The notes: a model not told the origin generated them from the letters alone. DNA of 64,000 nt from DATFQI01 sp963831105 (GCA_963831105.1 CAWHOS010000010.1:62001-126000), one strand, 5' to 3'. Positions 15,644-25,176 are shown, counted from the stretch's first letter. Translations and numbers: made by a program.

Positions 15644-16866
15644 TCGCCGACTCGGCCCGGCCCAGGCTCGCTCCGCCCGTCTGGCGGACGCGGGCCTGGG
15701 GCATCGTCGGCGCGCTCTCGATCACCGAGACGATCTCGTGGGGAATCCTCTACTACGCCTTCGCCGTGTTCCTGCTGCCGATGCAGGAGGACCTCGGTTA
15801 CTCGGCGGCGCAGCTGACGGGCGCGTTCTCGCTCGCCCTGCTCGTCTCCGCGGTGGCGGGGATCGCCGTCGGTCGACATCTCGACCGGCACAGCCCGAGG
15901 ACGGTGATGACGGCCGGTTCGGTGGCCGGGGTGCTGCTCGTGCTCGCCTGGTCGCAGGTGCACGGGCTGCTCGCCTTCTATGTGCTCTGGATCGGGATCG
16001 GCGTCGTCATGGCGGCCGTCCTCTACGAGCCGGCCTTCACGGTGCTGGCCAAGTGGTTCCCGCGCTCCGTCGAGCGCCGGCGGGCGATGACGGCGATGAC
16101 CATCGCCGGTGCGCTCGCCAGCTTCATCTTCCTGCCGCTCGCCCAGGCGCTGATCGACGCCTACGGCTGGCGCGACGCGCTGCTCGCCCTGGCGGCCGTC
16201 CTCGCGCTCGGGACCGTTCCGCTGCACGCGGTCGCGCTACGGCAGGCGCCCACCGTCGACGCCGCCGAGCACCCGCACCCGTCCGCATCCGCCGGCGAGG
16301 CGCTGCGGTCGACTTCGTTCTGGCTGCTCTCCGGGGCATTCTTCCTGGCGACCGGCGCCGCGATCGCCGTCACGGTCCAGGGCATCCCGTTCCTGCTCGA
16401 GCGCGGCTACAGCCCCGCCTTCGCCGCCTTCTCGATCGGTGTCATCGGCATCTCCCAGATTCCCGGCCGGCTGCTGTTCGCCCCGCTCGCAGAGCGCCTC
16501 CCGCACCCGTGGGGAACAGTCGCCCTGTTCGCGCTGATCGCCGCCGGCATCGGCATGATCGTGGGTGTCGACGCGACCGCCGCCGTGATCGCCGGGCTGA
16601 TCCTCCTCGGCATGGGCAACGGCATGGCCACCCTCGCCCGCGCCACCTTGATCGCAGATCGCTACGGCGCGGCTGCGTATGGCACGATCGCGAGCGTGGC
16701 GGCGTCGGCGACGATCGGAGCTCGGGCCGCCGCCCCCGTCGCGGCCGCCGCCTACGCGTCCGTCGTCGGGTACGGCACGCTGCTCGTGACCCTCGCGGCG
16801 ATCGCGGTGCTCGCCGCGCTCCTCGCCTTCGTCTCCGAGCGCGGCGCAGGCCACGCCGTCGCGTGA
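15640..16866 (+). CDS. MFS transporter, arsenic cluster member 1
   Basis: A 408-aa major facilitator with 12 predicted helices. It opens WGIVGALSITETISWGILYYAFAVFLLPM and carries the MFS loop signature GRHLDRHSPR between helices 2 and 3. Starts at GTG 15640 in a GTGA overlap with the flavoprotein. As the cluster lacks ACR3 and ArsB, this or the next MFS is a candidate exporter of arsenic or of an organoarsenical (compare ArsJ and ArsP systems), but substrate is inferred from position only. Confidence 0.87.
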   Translation: MIADSARPRLAPPVWRTRAWGIVGALSITETISWGILYYAFAVFLLPMQEDLGYSAAQLTGAFSLALLVSAVAGIAVGRHLDRHSPRTVMTAGSVAGVLLVLAWSQVHGLLAFYVLWIGIGVVMAAVLYEPAFTVLAKWFPRSVERRRAMTAMTIAGALASFIFLPLAQALIDAYGWRDALLALAAVLALGTVPLHAVALRQAPTVDAAEHPHPSASAGEALRSTSFWLLSGAFFLATGAAIAVTVQGIPFLLERGYSPAFAAFSIGVIGISQIPGRLLFAPLAERLPHPWGTVALFALIAAGIGMIVGVDATAAVIAGLILLGMGNGMATLARATLIADRYGAAAYGTIASVAASATIGARAAAPVAAAAYASVVGYGTLLVTLAAIAVLAALLAFVSERGAGHAVA

Positions 16867-18248
16867 CGCCGGCGCGCTGGCTGACGCTCGCCGTCGTGTC
16901 GGCGGCCACGGCGATGCTGCTGCTCGACGTCACGGTCGTCAACGTCGCGCTGCCGGCGATCCGGGCCGACCTGGACGCGAGCTTCGCCGAGCTGCAGTGG
17001 GTCGTGGATGCTTATGCGCTGACGCTCGCCGCGACGCTGCTGACGGCGGGCGCGCTCGCCGACCGGCACGGGCGCCGCGCGGTGTTCGCCGCCGGGCTCG
17101 CGGTCTTCACGGCGTGCTCCGCGCTGTGCGCCGCGGCCGGGTCCGGCGCCATGCTCGACGTCGCGCGGGCGGCGCAGGGCGTCGGCGCGGCGGCGATGTT
17201 CGCCGCCTCGCTCGCCGTGCTGGCGAACGAGTTCCAGGGCGCGCAGCGCGGATTCGCGCTCGGCGTCTGGGGAGCGATCACCGGCGGCGCGCTCGCCGTC
17301 GGCCCGCTCGTCGGCGGGCTGCTCGTGGACGGCTTCGGCTGGCGCTGGGTGTTCCTCGTGAACCTTCCGATCGGCGTGCTCCTCGTCTGGCTCACGCTGC
17401 GCTCGCTCCCGGAGTCGCGGGATCCGTCGCCGCGGGGCCTCGACCTGCCCGGTCTCGTGACCTTCGGCGCCGCGTGCTTCCTCGGCACGTACGGGCTGAT
17501 CCGCGGCAACGAGGACGGCTGGACCAGCCCCCAGGTCGTCGGGTCGCTCGCCGCGGCGGCGCTGCTGCTGTGCGCCTTCGTCGTGGTCGAGCGCCGCGCA
17601 GCATCGCCGATGCTCTCGCCGGCGCTGTTTCGCATCCCGGCCTTCACCGGCACGGCCGTCGTCGCCTTCGCGCAATCCGTCGCGCTGTACCCCCTCTTCC
17701 TCTTCCTCGCCGTCTATCTCCAGGAGGGCCTCGGCCACTCGGCGACCGAGACCGGACTCCGGCTGCTGCCGCTGACGCTCGTGCTCTTCGCGGTCGCGCC
17801 GATCTCCGGGCGGCTGACCAGCCGCATCGGGCTGCGCGCGCCGCTCGTGACCGGCCTGGCGCTGATCGCGGTCGCCCTCCTGCTGATGCGCGGCTTGGAA
17901 CCGGCGTCGTCCTGGACACAACTGCTCCCCGGCTTCGTCGTCGGCGGACTCGCGATCGGCGTGATCAGCCCGGCGCTCGCGGCCGCGATGGTCGGTGTGC
18001 TCTCCGCCGAGCAGGTCGGACTCGCCTCGGGCATCAACAACACCTTCCGCCAGCTCGGGATCGCGGTCGGCATCGCCGCGCTGGGCGCCGTCTTCACCCA
18101 CCACGCGGACGGTGCCGGCCTGCCGGGCCTCGTGGACGGCCTCAACGCCGTCTTCGCGGTCGCCGCGGCGGTCGCCGCCGTGGCCGCGGTGATCGCCTGG
18201 CCGCTGCTCCGTGGCTTCGGCGTCCCGCCCGGGCGGGAGGTGTCGTGA
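16863..18248 (+). CDS. DHA2-type MFS transporter, arsenic cluster member 2
   Basis: A 461-aa transporter of the 14-helix EmrB/QacA drug:H+ antiporter group. Its signatures are LLDVTVVNVALPAIRADL in helix 1 (motif D1), GALADRHGRR (motif A) and GPLVGGLLVDGFGWRWVFLVNLPIG (motif C). Start GTG 16863 overlaps the previous stop. The two adjacent MFS genes are from different subfamilies and so are not a recent duplication. Possible cargo: organoarsenicals or a drug. Confidence 0.88.
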   Translation: MTPARWLTLAVVSAATAMLLLDVTVVNVALPAIRADLDASFAELQWVVDAYALTLAATLLTAGALADRHGRRAVFAAGLAVFTACSALCAAAGSGAMLDVARAAQGVGAAAMFAASLAVLANEFQGAQRGFALGVWGAITGGALAVGPLVGGLLVDGFGWRWVFLVNLPIGVLLVWLTLRSLPESRDPSPRGLDLPGLVTFGAACFLGTYGLIRGNEDGWTSPQVVGSLAAAALLLCAFVVVERRAASPMLSPALFRIPAFTGTAVVAFAQSVALYPLFLFLAVYLQEGLGHSATETGLRLLPLTLVLFAVAPISGRLTSRIGLRAPLVTGLALIAVALLLMRGLEPASSWTQLLPGFVVGGLAIGVISPALAAAMVGVLSAEQVGLASGINNTFRQLGIAVGIAALGAVFTHHADGAGLPGLVDGLNAVFAVAAAVAAVAAVIAWPLLRGFGVPPGREVS

Positions 18249-18265
18249 GCGCCCCGAATGCGGTA

Positions 18266-18287
18266 CCTTCGCTCGCAACAACGAAGG
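18266..18287. promoter_or_regulatory. Inverted repeat upstream of the second arsR
   Basis: CCTTCG (18266-18271) and CGAAGG (18282-18287) form a perfect 6-bp inverted repeat with a 10-base spacer, just 5 bases before the ATG at 18293. CGAAGG may also act as ribosome-binding site. It could be an internal operator for the second ArsR. Confidence 0.35.
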
Positions 18288-18292
18288 CTGTT

Positions 18293-18631
18293 ATGACTGC
18301 GCTGCCAACACTTCCCGGACCGACCGCCGCCGAGTGCTGTGCCCCCGCGGCGGGCCTCGATCCGGCGCTCGACGCCGACCGCCTCGCCGCGGTGGCCAAG
18401 GCGCTCGGCGATCCGTTGCGCGTCCAGATCCTCGACGTCGTGCGCCGCAGCGAGGCGCCGGTCTGCCAGTGCGAGCTGATCGCGCTGTTCGAGATCCGGC
18501 AGTCGCTGCTCTCGCACCACATCAAGAAGCTCGTCGACGCCGGGCTGCTCGACGTGGAGCGGCGACACAGGTGGGCCTACTACTCCGTCCCCGCCGACGG
18601 CACCGAGGAGCTGACCGCATGGCTGACCTGA
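18293..18631 (+). CDS. Second ArsR family repressor
   Basis: A 112-aa winged-helix protein with a CC pair near the start (AAECCAPAAG) and APVCQCELIALF in the sensing helix, a C-Q-C version of the ArsR CVC site. The recognition helix is IRQSLLSHHIKKLVDAGLL. I chose the ATG at 18293 (GAAGG upstream) over a GTG at 18245 that overlaps the MFS stop. It overlaps arsM by 13 bases. This is a different ArsR lineage from the leftward copy and may sense a different arsenic species. Confidence 0.88.
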   Translation: MTALPTLPGPTAAECCAPAAGLDPALDADRLAAVAKALGDPLRVQILDVVRRSEAPVCQCELIALFEIRQSLLSHHIKKLVDAGLLDVERRHRWAYYSVPADGTEELTAWLT

Positions 18632-19494
18632 CCAGCACGGAACCGACGACCTCCTGCTGCTCCACCGAGGCGCAGTCCTCGTGCTGTGAGCCGTCCCAGA
18701 AGGCTTCGTGCTGCGAGACGAGCGCGGCGGGCGGCAGCTGCGGCTGCTCCGAGGGCCGCTCGCAGGACATCCGCGAGACGGTGCGCGAGAAGTACGCCGC
18801 CGCCGCGCGCGCGGCCACGGCCGAGCCGGCGAGCTCGTGCTGCGGATCCCCTGCCGACGAGACCGGCGTGTTCGGCTCCGGCCTCTACGGCGAGGGCGAG
18901 ACGGAGGGCGCGACCGCCGGTGCGCTCGGGGCGTCGCTCGGCTGCGGCGTGCCGACGGCCGTCGCCGACCTCCACGCGGGCGAGACCGTGCTCGACCTCG
19001 GCTCGGGCGCCGGCGCCGACGTGTTGATCAGCGCGCGGCGCGTGGGCGCGACCGGCAAGGCGATCGGGCTCGACATGACCGACGAGATGCTCGAGCTCGC
19101 GCGGGCGAACGCGGCCGAGGCGGGCGTCGCCAACGCCGAGTTCGTCAAGGGCTACCTCGAGGACATCCCGCTCGCGGACGCCTCCGTGGACGTGGTGATC
19201 TCCAACTGCGTGATCAACCTCGCGGGGGACAAGCAGCGCGTGCTCGCCGAGGCGGCGCGGGTGCTGCGCCCGGGCGGGCGCTTCGCGGTGTCGGACGTGA
19301 TCGCCGACGAGGGCATGGACGAGGCCACGCGCGCGGACATGGCCGCCTACACCGGCTGCATCGCCGGTGCGCTGACGGAGGCCGAGTTCCGCGCGGCGCT
19401 CACCGCGGCCGGGCTGACCGACATCGAGATCCGCCCCACCCACCGCGTGCACGCCCAGGCCGCATCGGCGATCGTGCGCGCGAGCAAGCCCTGA
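18619..19494 (+). CDS. arsM: Arsenite S-adenosylmethionine methyltransferase
   Basis: A 291-aa class I methyltransferase. The SAM site is TVLDLGSGAGADVLISARRVG (about residues 117-137); YLEDIPLADASVDVVISNCVINL (about 177-199) and VLRPGGRFAVSDVIADEG are ArsM signatures, with the arsenic-site cysteines in SNCVINL and YTGCIAGA. The first 50 residues form an unusual extension with three CC pairs plus CGC (SCCST, SCCEP, SCCET, SCGCSE), and another CC pair SSCCGS lies near 75. ArsM methylates As(III). It overlaps the second arsR. Confidence 0.93.
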   Translation: MADLTSTEPTTSCCSTEAQSSCCEPSQKASCCETSAAGGSCGCSEGRSQDIRETVREKYAAAARAATAEPASSCCGSPADETGVFGSGLYGEGETEGATAGALGASLGCGVPTAVADLHAGETVLDLGSGAGADVLISARRVGATGKAIGLDMTDEMLELARANAAEAGVANAEFVKGYLEDIPLADASVDVVISNCVINLAGDKQRVLAEAARVLRPGGRFAVSDVIADEGMDEATRADMAAYTGCIAGALTEAEFRAALTAAGLTDIEIRPTHRVHAQAASAIVRASKP

Positions 19495-19497
19495 CCG

Positions 19498-19914
19498 ATG
19501 GCGACGGTGCTGTTCGTCTGCAAGGCCAACCGCGGCCGCAGCGTCATGAGCCAGGCGCTCTTCGAGCGCGCCGCCGCCGGCCGGCACCACGCGATCTCCG
19601 CCGGCAGCGAGGCGACGCCCGACGGCGGCCCGCATCCCGAGGTCGTCGAGGCGATGCGCGAGCTCGGGATCGACGTGGCCGCCCAGAGGCCGCAACGGCT
19701 CACCACGGAGCTGGCCGCGCAGGCCGACGCGGTGATCACCATGGGCTGCGGCGACGCCTGCCCGGTGATCCCCGGCAGGAAGCAGCTCCGCGCCGACTGG
19801 GACCTGGCCGACCCGAAGGACCGCCCGCTCGACGAGGTCCGGGCCACGCGCGACGACATCGACCGGCGCGTGCGCGCGCTCGTGACCGACCTCGACGCGG
19901 CTGTCGCGGCGTGA
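19498..19914 (+). CDS. arsC: Arsenate reductase, low-molecular-weight phosphatase type
   Basis: A 138-aa thioredoxin/mycothiol-type arsenate reductase. The phosphatase-like loop is VCKANRGRS near the start (Cys8 nucleophile, Arg14). The redox pair is in MGCGDACPVIPG (about residues 82-88), and the acid loop DWDLADPKD follows. It begins 3 bases after arsM and overlaps the aquaporin gene. It reduces arsenate to arsenite for the exporter, channel or ArsM. Confidence 0.94.
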   Translation: MATVLFVCKANRGRSVMSQALFERAAAGRHHAISAGSEATPDGGPHPEVVEAMRELGIDVAAQRPQRLTTELAAQADAVITMGCGDACPVIPGRKQLRADWDLADPKDRPLDEVRATRDDIDRRVRALVTDLDAAVAA

Positions 19915-20645
19915 GCCCACCGCTGCCCCGGCGGCTGCTCGCCGAGTTCCTCGGCTCGGCCTTCCTCGCGGCGCTCGTCATCGGCTCGGGCATCGCCGCC
20001 CAGCAGCTCTCCCCTGACGACACCGGCCTGCAGCTGCTCTACAACTCCGCCGCCACGGCCGCTGGCCTGTTCGCGATCATCCTCATGTTCGGCCCGGTCT
20101 CCGGCGGCCACTTCAACCCCGTCGTCTCGCTCGTCGACGCGGCCTTCGGCGGGCTCACGCGCCGTGACGCCGCCGCCTACATCCCTGCCCAGGTCGCGGG
20201 CTGCATCACCGGCGCCATCGCCGCCAACGTGATGTTCGCCCTGACCGCGATCAGCATCTCCGACAACCATCGCGCCAGTGCGGCGCATCTGTTCGCCGAG
20301 GTGATCGCGACGCTCGGCCTGCTGCTCGTGATCTTCGCGCTCGTCCGCAGCGGCCGGGCGGCGACCGCGCCCGCCGCGGTCGGCGCCTACATCGGCGCCG
20401 CCTACTGGTTCACGAGCTCGACGAGCTTCGCCAACCCGGCCATCAGCGTCGGCCGCATGTTCTCCGACACGTTCGCCGGGATCGCGCCGGCCTCGGTGCC
20501 GTCGTTCGTGGTCGCACAGCTCGCAGGCGGTGTCGCCGCGTTCGGGCTGATCCGGATCCTCTATCCCGATGTCACGCCCGACGACGCGGCGCAGGTCGTC
20601 GTACCGCACCGCGACATCGTCAGCGGCGACCAGCAGGGCCTCTAG
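19911..20645 (+). CDS. Aquaporin / arsenite channel (AqpS-like MIP)
   Basis: A 244-aa major intrinsic protein with six helices. The pore motifs are HFNPVVSL (first NPA changed to NPV, about residue 69) and SFANPAISVGRMFSDTFAGI (about 174). The Arg after the second NPA is in place. Start GTG 19911 overlaps arsC. In Sinorhizobium meliloti the aqpS-arsC pair gives arsenate resistance by reducing arsenate and letting arsenite flow out; the same logic fits here since no ACR3 or ArsB is present. Confidence 0.88.
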   Translation: MSPPLPRRLLAEFLGSAFLAALVIGSGIAAQQLSPDDTGLQLLYNSAATAAGLFAIILMFGPVSGGHFNPVVSLVDAAFGGLTRRDAAAYIPAQVAGCITGAIAANVMFALTAISISDNHRASAAHLFAEVIATLGLLLVIFALVRSGRAATAPAAVGAYIGAAYWFTSSTSFANPAISVGRMFSDTFAGIAPASVPSFVVAQLAGGVAAFGLIRILYPDVTPDDAAQVVVPHRDIVSGDQQGL

Positions 20646-20833
20646 CCCTCCGGGAAGGGGATCTCGCCCTCCATCTGGCCCAGGCTCTCGCAGGTGTCGA
20701 CGACTGCGAAGTCGGTGCCCTGCTGCACGTTGTACGTGTCGGACGTCCCCGGATCCGGTGCGCCGTTGGGGTTGTCGCCGAGGAACAGGTAGTCGCCCGT
20801 GCCGCCGAGCAGCGTGTCGCTGCCGCGACGCAA
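20642..20833 (-). pseudogene. C-terminal remnant of an RTX-type calcium-binding protein
   Basis: The leftward frame encodes about 63 residues: a single nonapeptide-like Ca-binding repeat (RRGSDTLLGGTGDYLFLGD) followed by a tail ending in PFPEG. Only a TTG could start it and no upstream repeats are found, so the gene body has been lost. The stop overlaps the aquaporin stop, marking a deletion junction. It fills most of the gap 20646-20955; the rest is the BNR gene's leader. Confidence 0.5.
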
Positions 20834-20955
20834 CGCCTCGGGCCTTGATAGTGCGGGGAGGAGAGGAGTAGCGTCGATTCATCCCAGGCGACGCGCGTGG
20901 GACGCGGCGCCGCCCATCATCCGGCACGGAGGCCTCGGTCAAGGAGGTCTTCCAG

Positions 20956-22470
20956 ATGCGAAGGCTCCTCATTCCCGCGGCAGTCGCGTTTGCGCTCGCG
21001 GTTGCCGTCGTCCCGGCGCAAGCGGCGCCGTTCACCTTGGGTCCGACGAGCCTCTCCTCGGGGCTGAGTCCGTGGGCGCCGGGCTGCGGCGGCCCCGGTG
21101 AGGCGCTGCCCTCGAGCGTGAACTACCTGAACGCCGAGGTCGAGACACACGTCGCCGTCAACCCGGCCAATCCCAACAACGTCGTCGCCTACTGGCAGCA
21201 GGACCGCTGGAACGACGGCGGGGCGCACGGCAACGTCGCCGGCTACTCCTTCAACGGCGGGCTCTCGTGGGCCCGCAGCTGGCCGGCGTTCACCCGCTGT
21301 GCCGGCGGCACCGGCAACACAGGCGGCTACGAGCGGGGCACCGATCCCTGGGTCTCGTTCAGCCCGAACGGCAGGCTGCACGCGATGGCGCTCGTGTTCG
21401 ACAACTCGACGGCTCGCAACGCCGTCCTGGCCGCCTTCTCGAACGACGGCGGCGTGACGTGGAGCACGCCGCGGATCGTGCGCTTCGACAACCCGCGCGC
21501 GGTCGGCAACGCGTTCAACGACAAAGAGACGCTGACTGCCGATCCGTTGAACTCATCGCTGGTCTATGCGACCTGGCAGCGGATCATCTCGCCGAGCGAG
21601 CGGACGTCGCAGCAGGGCTTCGACAACGCGGCGAGCTTCCACTCGGAGGCGTGGTTCGCGCGGTCGACCAACGGCGGCGAGTCGTGGGAGCCGGCGCGGG
21701 CGATCTTCGCCGAGCACGGCGTGCTGACGCAGACGATCGGCAACCAGGTCGAGGTGCTGCCGAACGGGACGCTGATCAACGGCTTCAACCTGATCCGCGC
21801 CGTGACGAACCGCAAGCACACGCGCGGTTTCAACGTCGCACTCGTGCGCTCGCCCGACAACGGCGTGACGTGGTCGGATGACATCTTCGTCAACCGGCTG
21901 CTGTCGGACGAGGTGACCGATCCCGACGACGGGCACGACGTCCGCACGGGCGACATCCTGCCCGACTGGGCCGTCGACCACAGCACCGCGGCGACCCGGG
22001 GCAACGTCTACGTCGTCTGGATGGACACGCGCTTCAACGACCCCGACCACAACGACATCCTGCTCGCCCGCTCGCGCAACGGCGGCCTCACCTGGGATCC
22101 GCCGGTGGTGGTCGACAAGACACCGCGCGGCGTGGACGCGTTCACGCCGATGGTCGACGTCGACAGCTCGGGCCGGGTGGCGGTCAGCTACCACGACTTC
22201 CGCCTCGATGTGCCCGGCGATGCAGTGCTGTCGACGGACGTCTGGGCCGCGCACTCCCATGACGGGGGCGCGACGTTCCTCGTCCCCGACGAGAGTCGGG
22301 TGACGCCGGCATCGTTCGACATGCGGACGGCGCCGGACGCGGGCGGTTACTTCGTCGGCGACTACAGCGGCCTCGACCATGCCGGAGCCACGTTCCACCC
22401 GACGTGGGTCGGCGCCAACGACGGCAACCTCGCCAACCGCACCGACGTCTTCCATCGCGCGGCCGGCTGA
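20956..22470 (+). CDS. Secreted BNR-repeat (sialidase-like) protein
   Basis: A 504-aa exported beta-propeller. The signal peptide is MRRLLIPAAVAFALAVAVVPAQA, probably cut after AQA. Asp-box motifs recur: SNDGGVTWSTP, STNGGESWEP, SPDNGVTWSD, SRNGGLTWDPP and SHDGGATF. The glycosidase catalytic residues were not identified, so a binding or structural role is as likely. AAGGAGG lies 8 bases before the ATG. A strong hairpin follows the stop. Confidence 0.85.
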   Translation: MRRLLIPAAVAFALAVAVVPAQAAPFTLGPTSLSSGLSPWAPGCGGPGEALPSSVNYLNAEVETHVAVNPANPNNVVAYWQQDRWNDGGAHGNVAGYSFNGGLSWARSWPAFTRCAGGTGNTGGYERGTDPWVSFSPNGRLHAMALVFDNSTARNAVLAAFSNDGGVTWSTPRIVRFDNPRAVGNAFNDKETLTADPLNSSLVYATWQRIISPSERTSQQGFDNAASFHSEAWFARSTNGGESWEPARAIFAEHGVLTQTIGNQVEVLPNGTLINGFNLIRAVTNRKHTRGFNVALVRSPDNGVTWSDDIFVNRLLSDEVTDPDDGHDVRTGDILPDWAVDHSTAATRGNVYVVWMDTRFNDPDHNDILLARSRNGGLTWDPPVVVDKTPRGVDAFTPMVDVDSSGRVAVSYHDFRLDVPGDAVLSTDVWAAHSHDGGATFLVPDESRVTPASFDMRTAPDAGGYFVGDYSGLDHAGATFHPTWVGANDGNLANRTDVFHRAAG

Positions 22471-22481
22471 CCGCGGGTCCC

Positions 22482-22512
22482 GGACCGTCGCGGCCTCAGG
22501 CCGCGGCGGTCC
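22482..22512 (+). terminator. Strong hairpin after the BNR gene
   Basis: GGACCG-T-CGCGGCC pairs with GGCCGCG-G-CGGTCC around a TCA loop: 13 pairs with one mismatch. It starts 11 bases after the stop codon. No U-run follows, as is common in GC-rich genomes. Confidence 0.6.
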
Positions 22513-22550
22513 AGGGCCGGGCCGGCCTCGTCGCGGCGCGCTCGATGGTC

Positions 22551-22928
22551 TCAGGCGGCGCTGATGTGTTGCGCGATGTGGGCGGCGTCGTCCTTGACCC
22601 AGCCCAGCAGCGCCGATCCGCGCGTGTGCTGCCACGGCATCCCGAGGAAGTACAGGCCGGGGCTCGCGGTGACGCCGCGCCGATGCGCGATGCCGCCGCG
22701 GTGACGCGGGTGTCGAGCTCGACGGGCAGCTCGAAGTGGCGGGCGTAGCCGGTGAGGTACGCGACGACCTCGTCGCGTGTCGGGTAGTGGTCGGGATCGC
22801 CCGGGAAGCTCAGGCCGGGCAGGCTGTCGTAACGGGCCGGCGTGAAGAGCTTCAGTGAGGCCCAGCGCGAGCGCCAGGCCGGCCTGGCCTCCGCCGATGA
22901 CGATGACGTCGTGCTGCTCGGAGCTCAT
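22551..22928 (-). pseudogene. Broken NAD(P)/FAD-dependent oxidoreductase
   Basis: The first residues MSSEQHDVIVIGGGQAGLALALGL are an intact FAD-binding start and the last (GLYFLGMPWQHTRGSALLGWVKDDAAHIAQHI) a normal C-terminus of a YhcX/CzcO-like flavoprotein. The middle is shifted: another frame reads LFTPARYDSLPGLSFPGDPD then HYPTRDEVVAYLTGYARHF. Only about a third of a normal 350-400 aa enzyme remains. Both frameshift and internal deletion are needed. Its start overlaps the copA stop. Confidence 0.75.
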
Positions 22929-25176
22929 CGGGCGTCGGCGCGCTGCGCCTTGAAGCGGCGCAGGCGCAGCGCGTTGGAGACGACGGAGATGCTGGAGAAG
23001 ACCATCGCGAGGCTGGCGATGACCGGGTTGAGCAGGCCGATCGCGGCCAGCGGGATCGCGGCGACGTTGTAGCCGAACGCCCAGCCGAGGTTCTGCTTGA
23101 TCGTGCGCAGGGTGGCGCGCGAGAGCCGGATGGCGTCGGCCGCGGCGCGCAGATCGCCGGAGACGAGCGTGAGGTCCGACGCCTCGATGGCGACGTCGGT
23201 GCCGGTCCCGATGCTGAGGCCGAGGTCGGCCTGGGCGAGCGCGGGGGCGTCGTTGACGCCGTCGCCGACCATCGCCACGACGCGGCCCTCGGCCTGCAGC
23301 CGGCGGATGACGTCGGCCTTGTCGGCGGGCAGGACCTCGGCGATGACCTCGTCGATGCCGACCTCGTGCGCGACGGCCCGGGCGGTGGTCTCGTTGTCGC
23401 CGGTCAGGAGCACCGGCCGCAGACCGAGCGCCTTGAGCGAGGCGACGGCTTCGGCGGAGCTGTCCTTGACGGTGTCGGCGACGACGAACACGGCCGTGGC
23501 CTGTCCGTCCCAGCCGGCGGCGATCGCGGTCTGGCCGCGGGCCTCCGCGGCCCGGCGGGCGGCGTCGAGCTCAGGCCCGAGGTGCATCGCCCAGTCGGCG
23601 AGCAGGGCAGGCCGTCCGACGATCAGCGCGTGGCCGTCGACGACGCCCTCGACGCCGAGGCCCTCGCGGTTGGCGAAGCCCTCGACCGCCGGCAGCGGTC
23701 CTTCGGCCGCGGCCGCCGTGGCGATGGCCTGGGCGATCGGGTGCTCGGAGGCGTGCTCGAGCGCTCCGACGAGCCGCAGCGCCTCGTCGCGGTCGACGCC
23801 GTCGGCGACCGTGAACTCGACGAGCGACATCTTGCCCGTGGTCACGGTGCCGGTCTTGTCGAGCACGACCGTGTCCACGCGGCGGGTGGACTCGAGGACC
23901 TCGGGGCCCTTGATGAGCAGGCCGAGCTGGGCGCCGCGGCCGGTGCCCACCATCAGCGCCGTGGGCGTGGCGAGTCCGAGCGCGCAGGGGCAGGCGATGA
24001 TCAGGACCGCGACGGCCGCGGTGAACGCGAAGCTCGCGCTCTCGCCGGTGCCCAGCCAGAAGCCGAGGGTGGCGAGCGACAGGAGGATCACGATCGGCAC
24101 GAAGATGCCCGAGACGCGGTCGGCGAGGCGCTGGACCGGCGCCTTGCCGGTCTGGGCGTCCTCGACGAGCCGCGCGATCTGCGCCAGGGCGGTGTCGGCG
24201 CCGATCTTCGTGGCGCGCACGATCAGGCGTCCGCCGGCGTTGACGGTGGCGCCGGCGATCTCCGCTCCCGGTGCGACCTCGACCGGGACCGACTCGCCCG
24301 TGAGCATGCTCATGTCGACCGCGCTGGTGCCCTGCTCGACGATGCCGTCCGTGGCGACCTTCTCGCCCGGGCGGACCACGAAGCGGTCGCCGACCGCGAG
24401 CTGCTCGACGGGGACGCGGCGCTCGGTGCCGTCGGCGTCGAGATCGCGACGTCCTTGGCGCCGAGCTCCAGCAGCGCCTTCAGGGCGGCGCCGGCGCGGC
24501 GCTTGGCCTTGGCCTCGAAGTAGCGCCCGGCGAGCAGGAAGGTGGTGACGATGCCCGCCGTCTCGAGGTAGATCTGGTCGGCGCCCTCGCCGGGGTTGGG
24601 GATGACGTCGAAGGCCATGCGCATGTCGTTCATGCCGGCGTCGCCGATGAACAGCGCGTACAGCGACCACAGCCACGCGGCCAGCGTGCCGACGCTGATC
24701 AGCGTGTCCATCGTGGCCGTGCCGTGCTTGAGGTTGGCCCACGCCGCCTTGTGGAACGGCCAGGCGGCCCACAGCACGACCGGCGTGACGAGGTTGAGCG
24801 AGAGCCACTGGAAGTTGTCGAACTGCAGCGCCGGGATCATCGCCATCAGCAGCGCCGGCACCGACAGCAGCACGGCGAAGATGAGTCGCCGCCTCAGCGG
24901 CGCGGTCTCGTCGTGCTCGGCGACCTCCGCGTCGGCGTCGCCCGTGTCGTCTGCGGGCAGCGCGGCCTGGTAGCCGGCGGCCTCGACGGCCGCCACGAGC
25001 TGCTCGGCGGCCACGGTGCCCGGGTCGAACTCGACCCGGGCCTTCTCGGTGGCGTAGTTGACGCTGGCGGTGACGCCGTCGAGCTTGTTGAGCCTGCGCT
25101 CGATGCGGTTGGCGCACGACGCGCAGGTCATGCCGGTGATCGGCAGCTCGACGCGCTCGATCGCGGTGGTGCTCAT
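22925..25176 (-). pseudogene. copA: Copper-exporting P1B ATPase with a single-base frameshift
   Basis: Corrected, this is a 750-aa Cu(I) ATPase. It has an HMA domain with GMTCASC (about 16-21), a CPC transport motif in IIACPCALG (about 395), DKTGTVTTGK (about 438) and MVGDGVNDAPALAQ (about 640). Near 24443 the frame breaks: the upstream part reads LLELGAKDVAI and the downstream part LDADGTERRVPVEQLAVGD one frame away. A missing C (GATCTCGAC for GATCCTCGAC) explains it. It could be a sequencing error or real. ATGA overlap with the secreted protein upstream shows it belongs to the copper operon. Confidence 0.88.
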
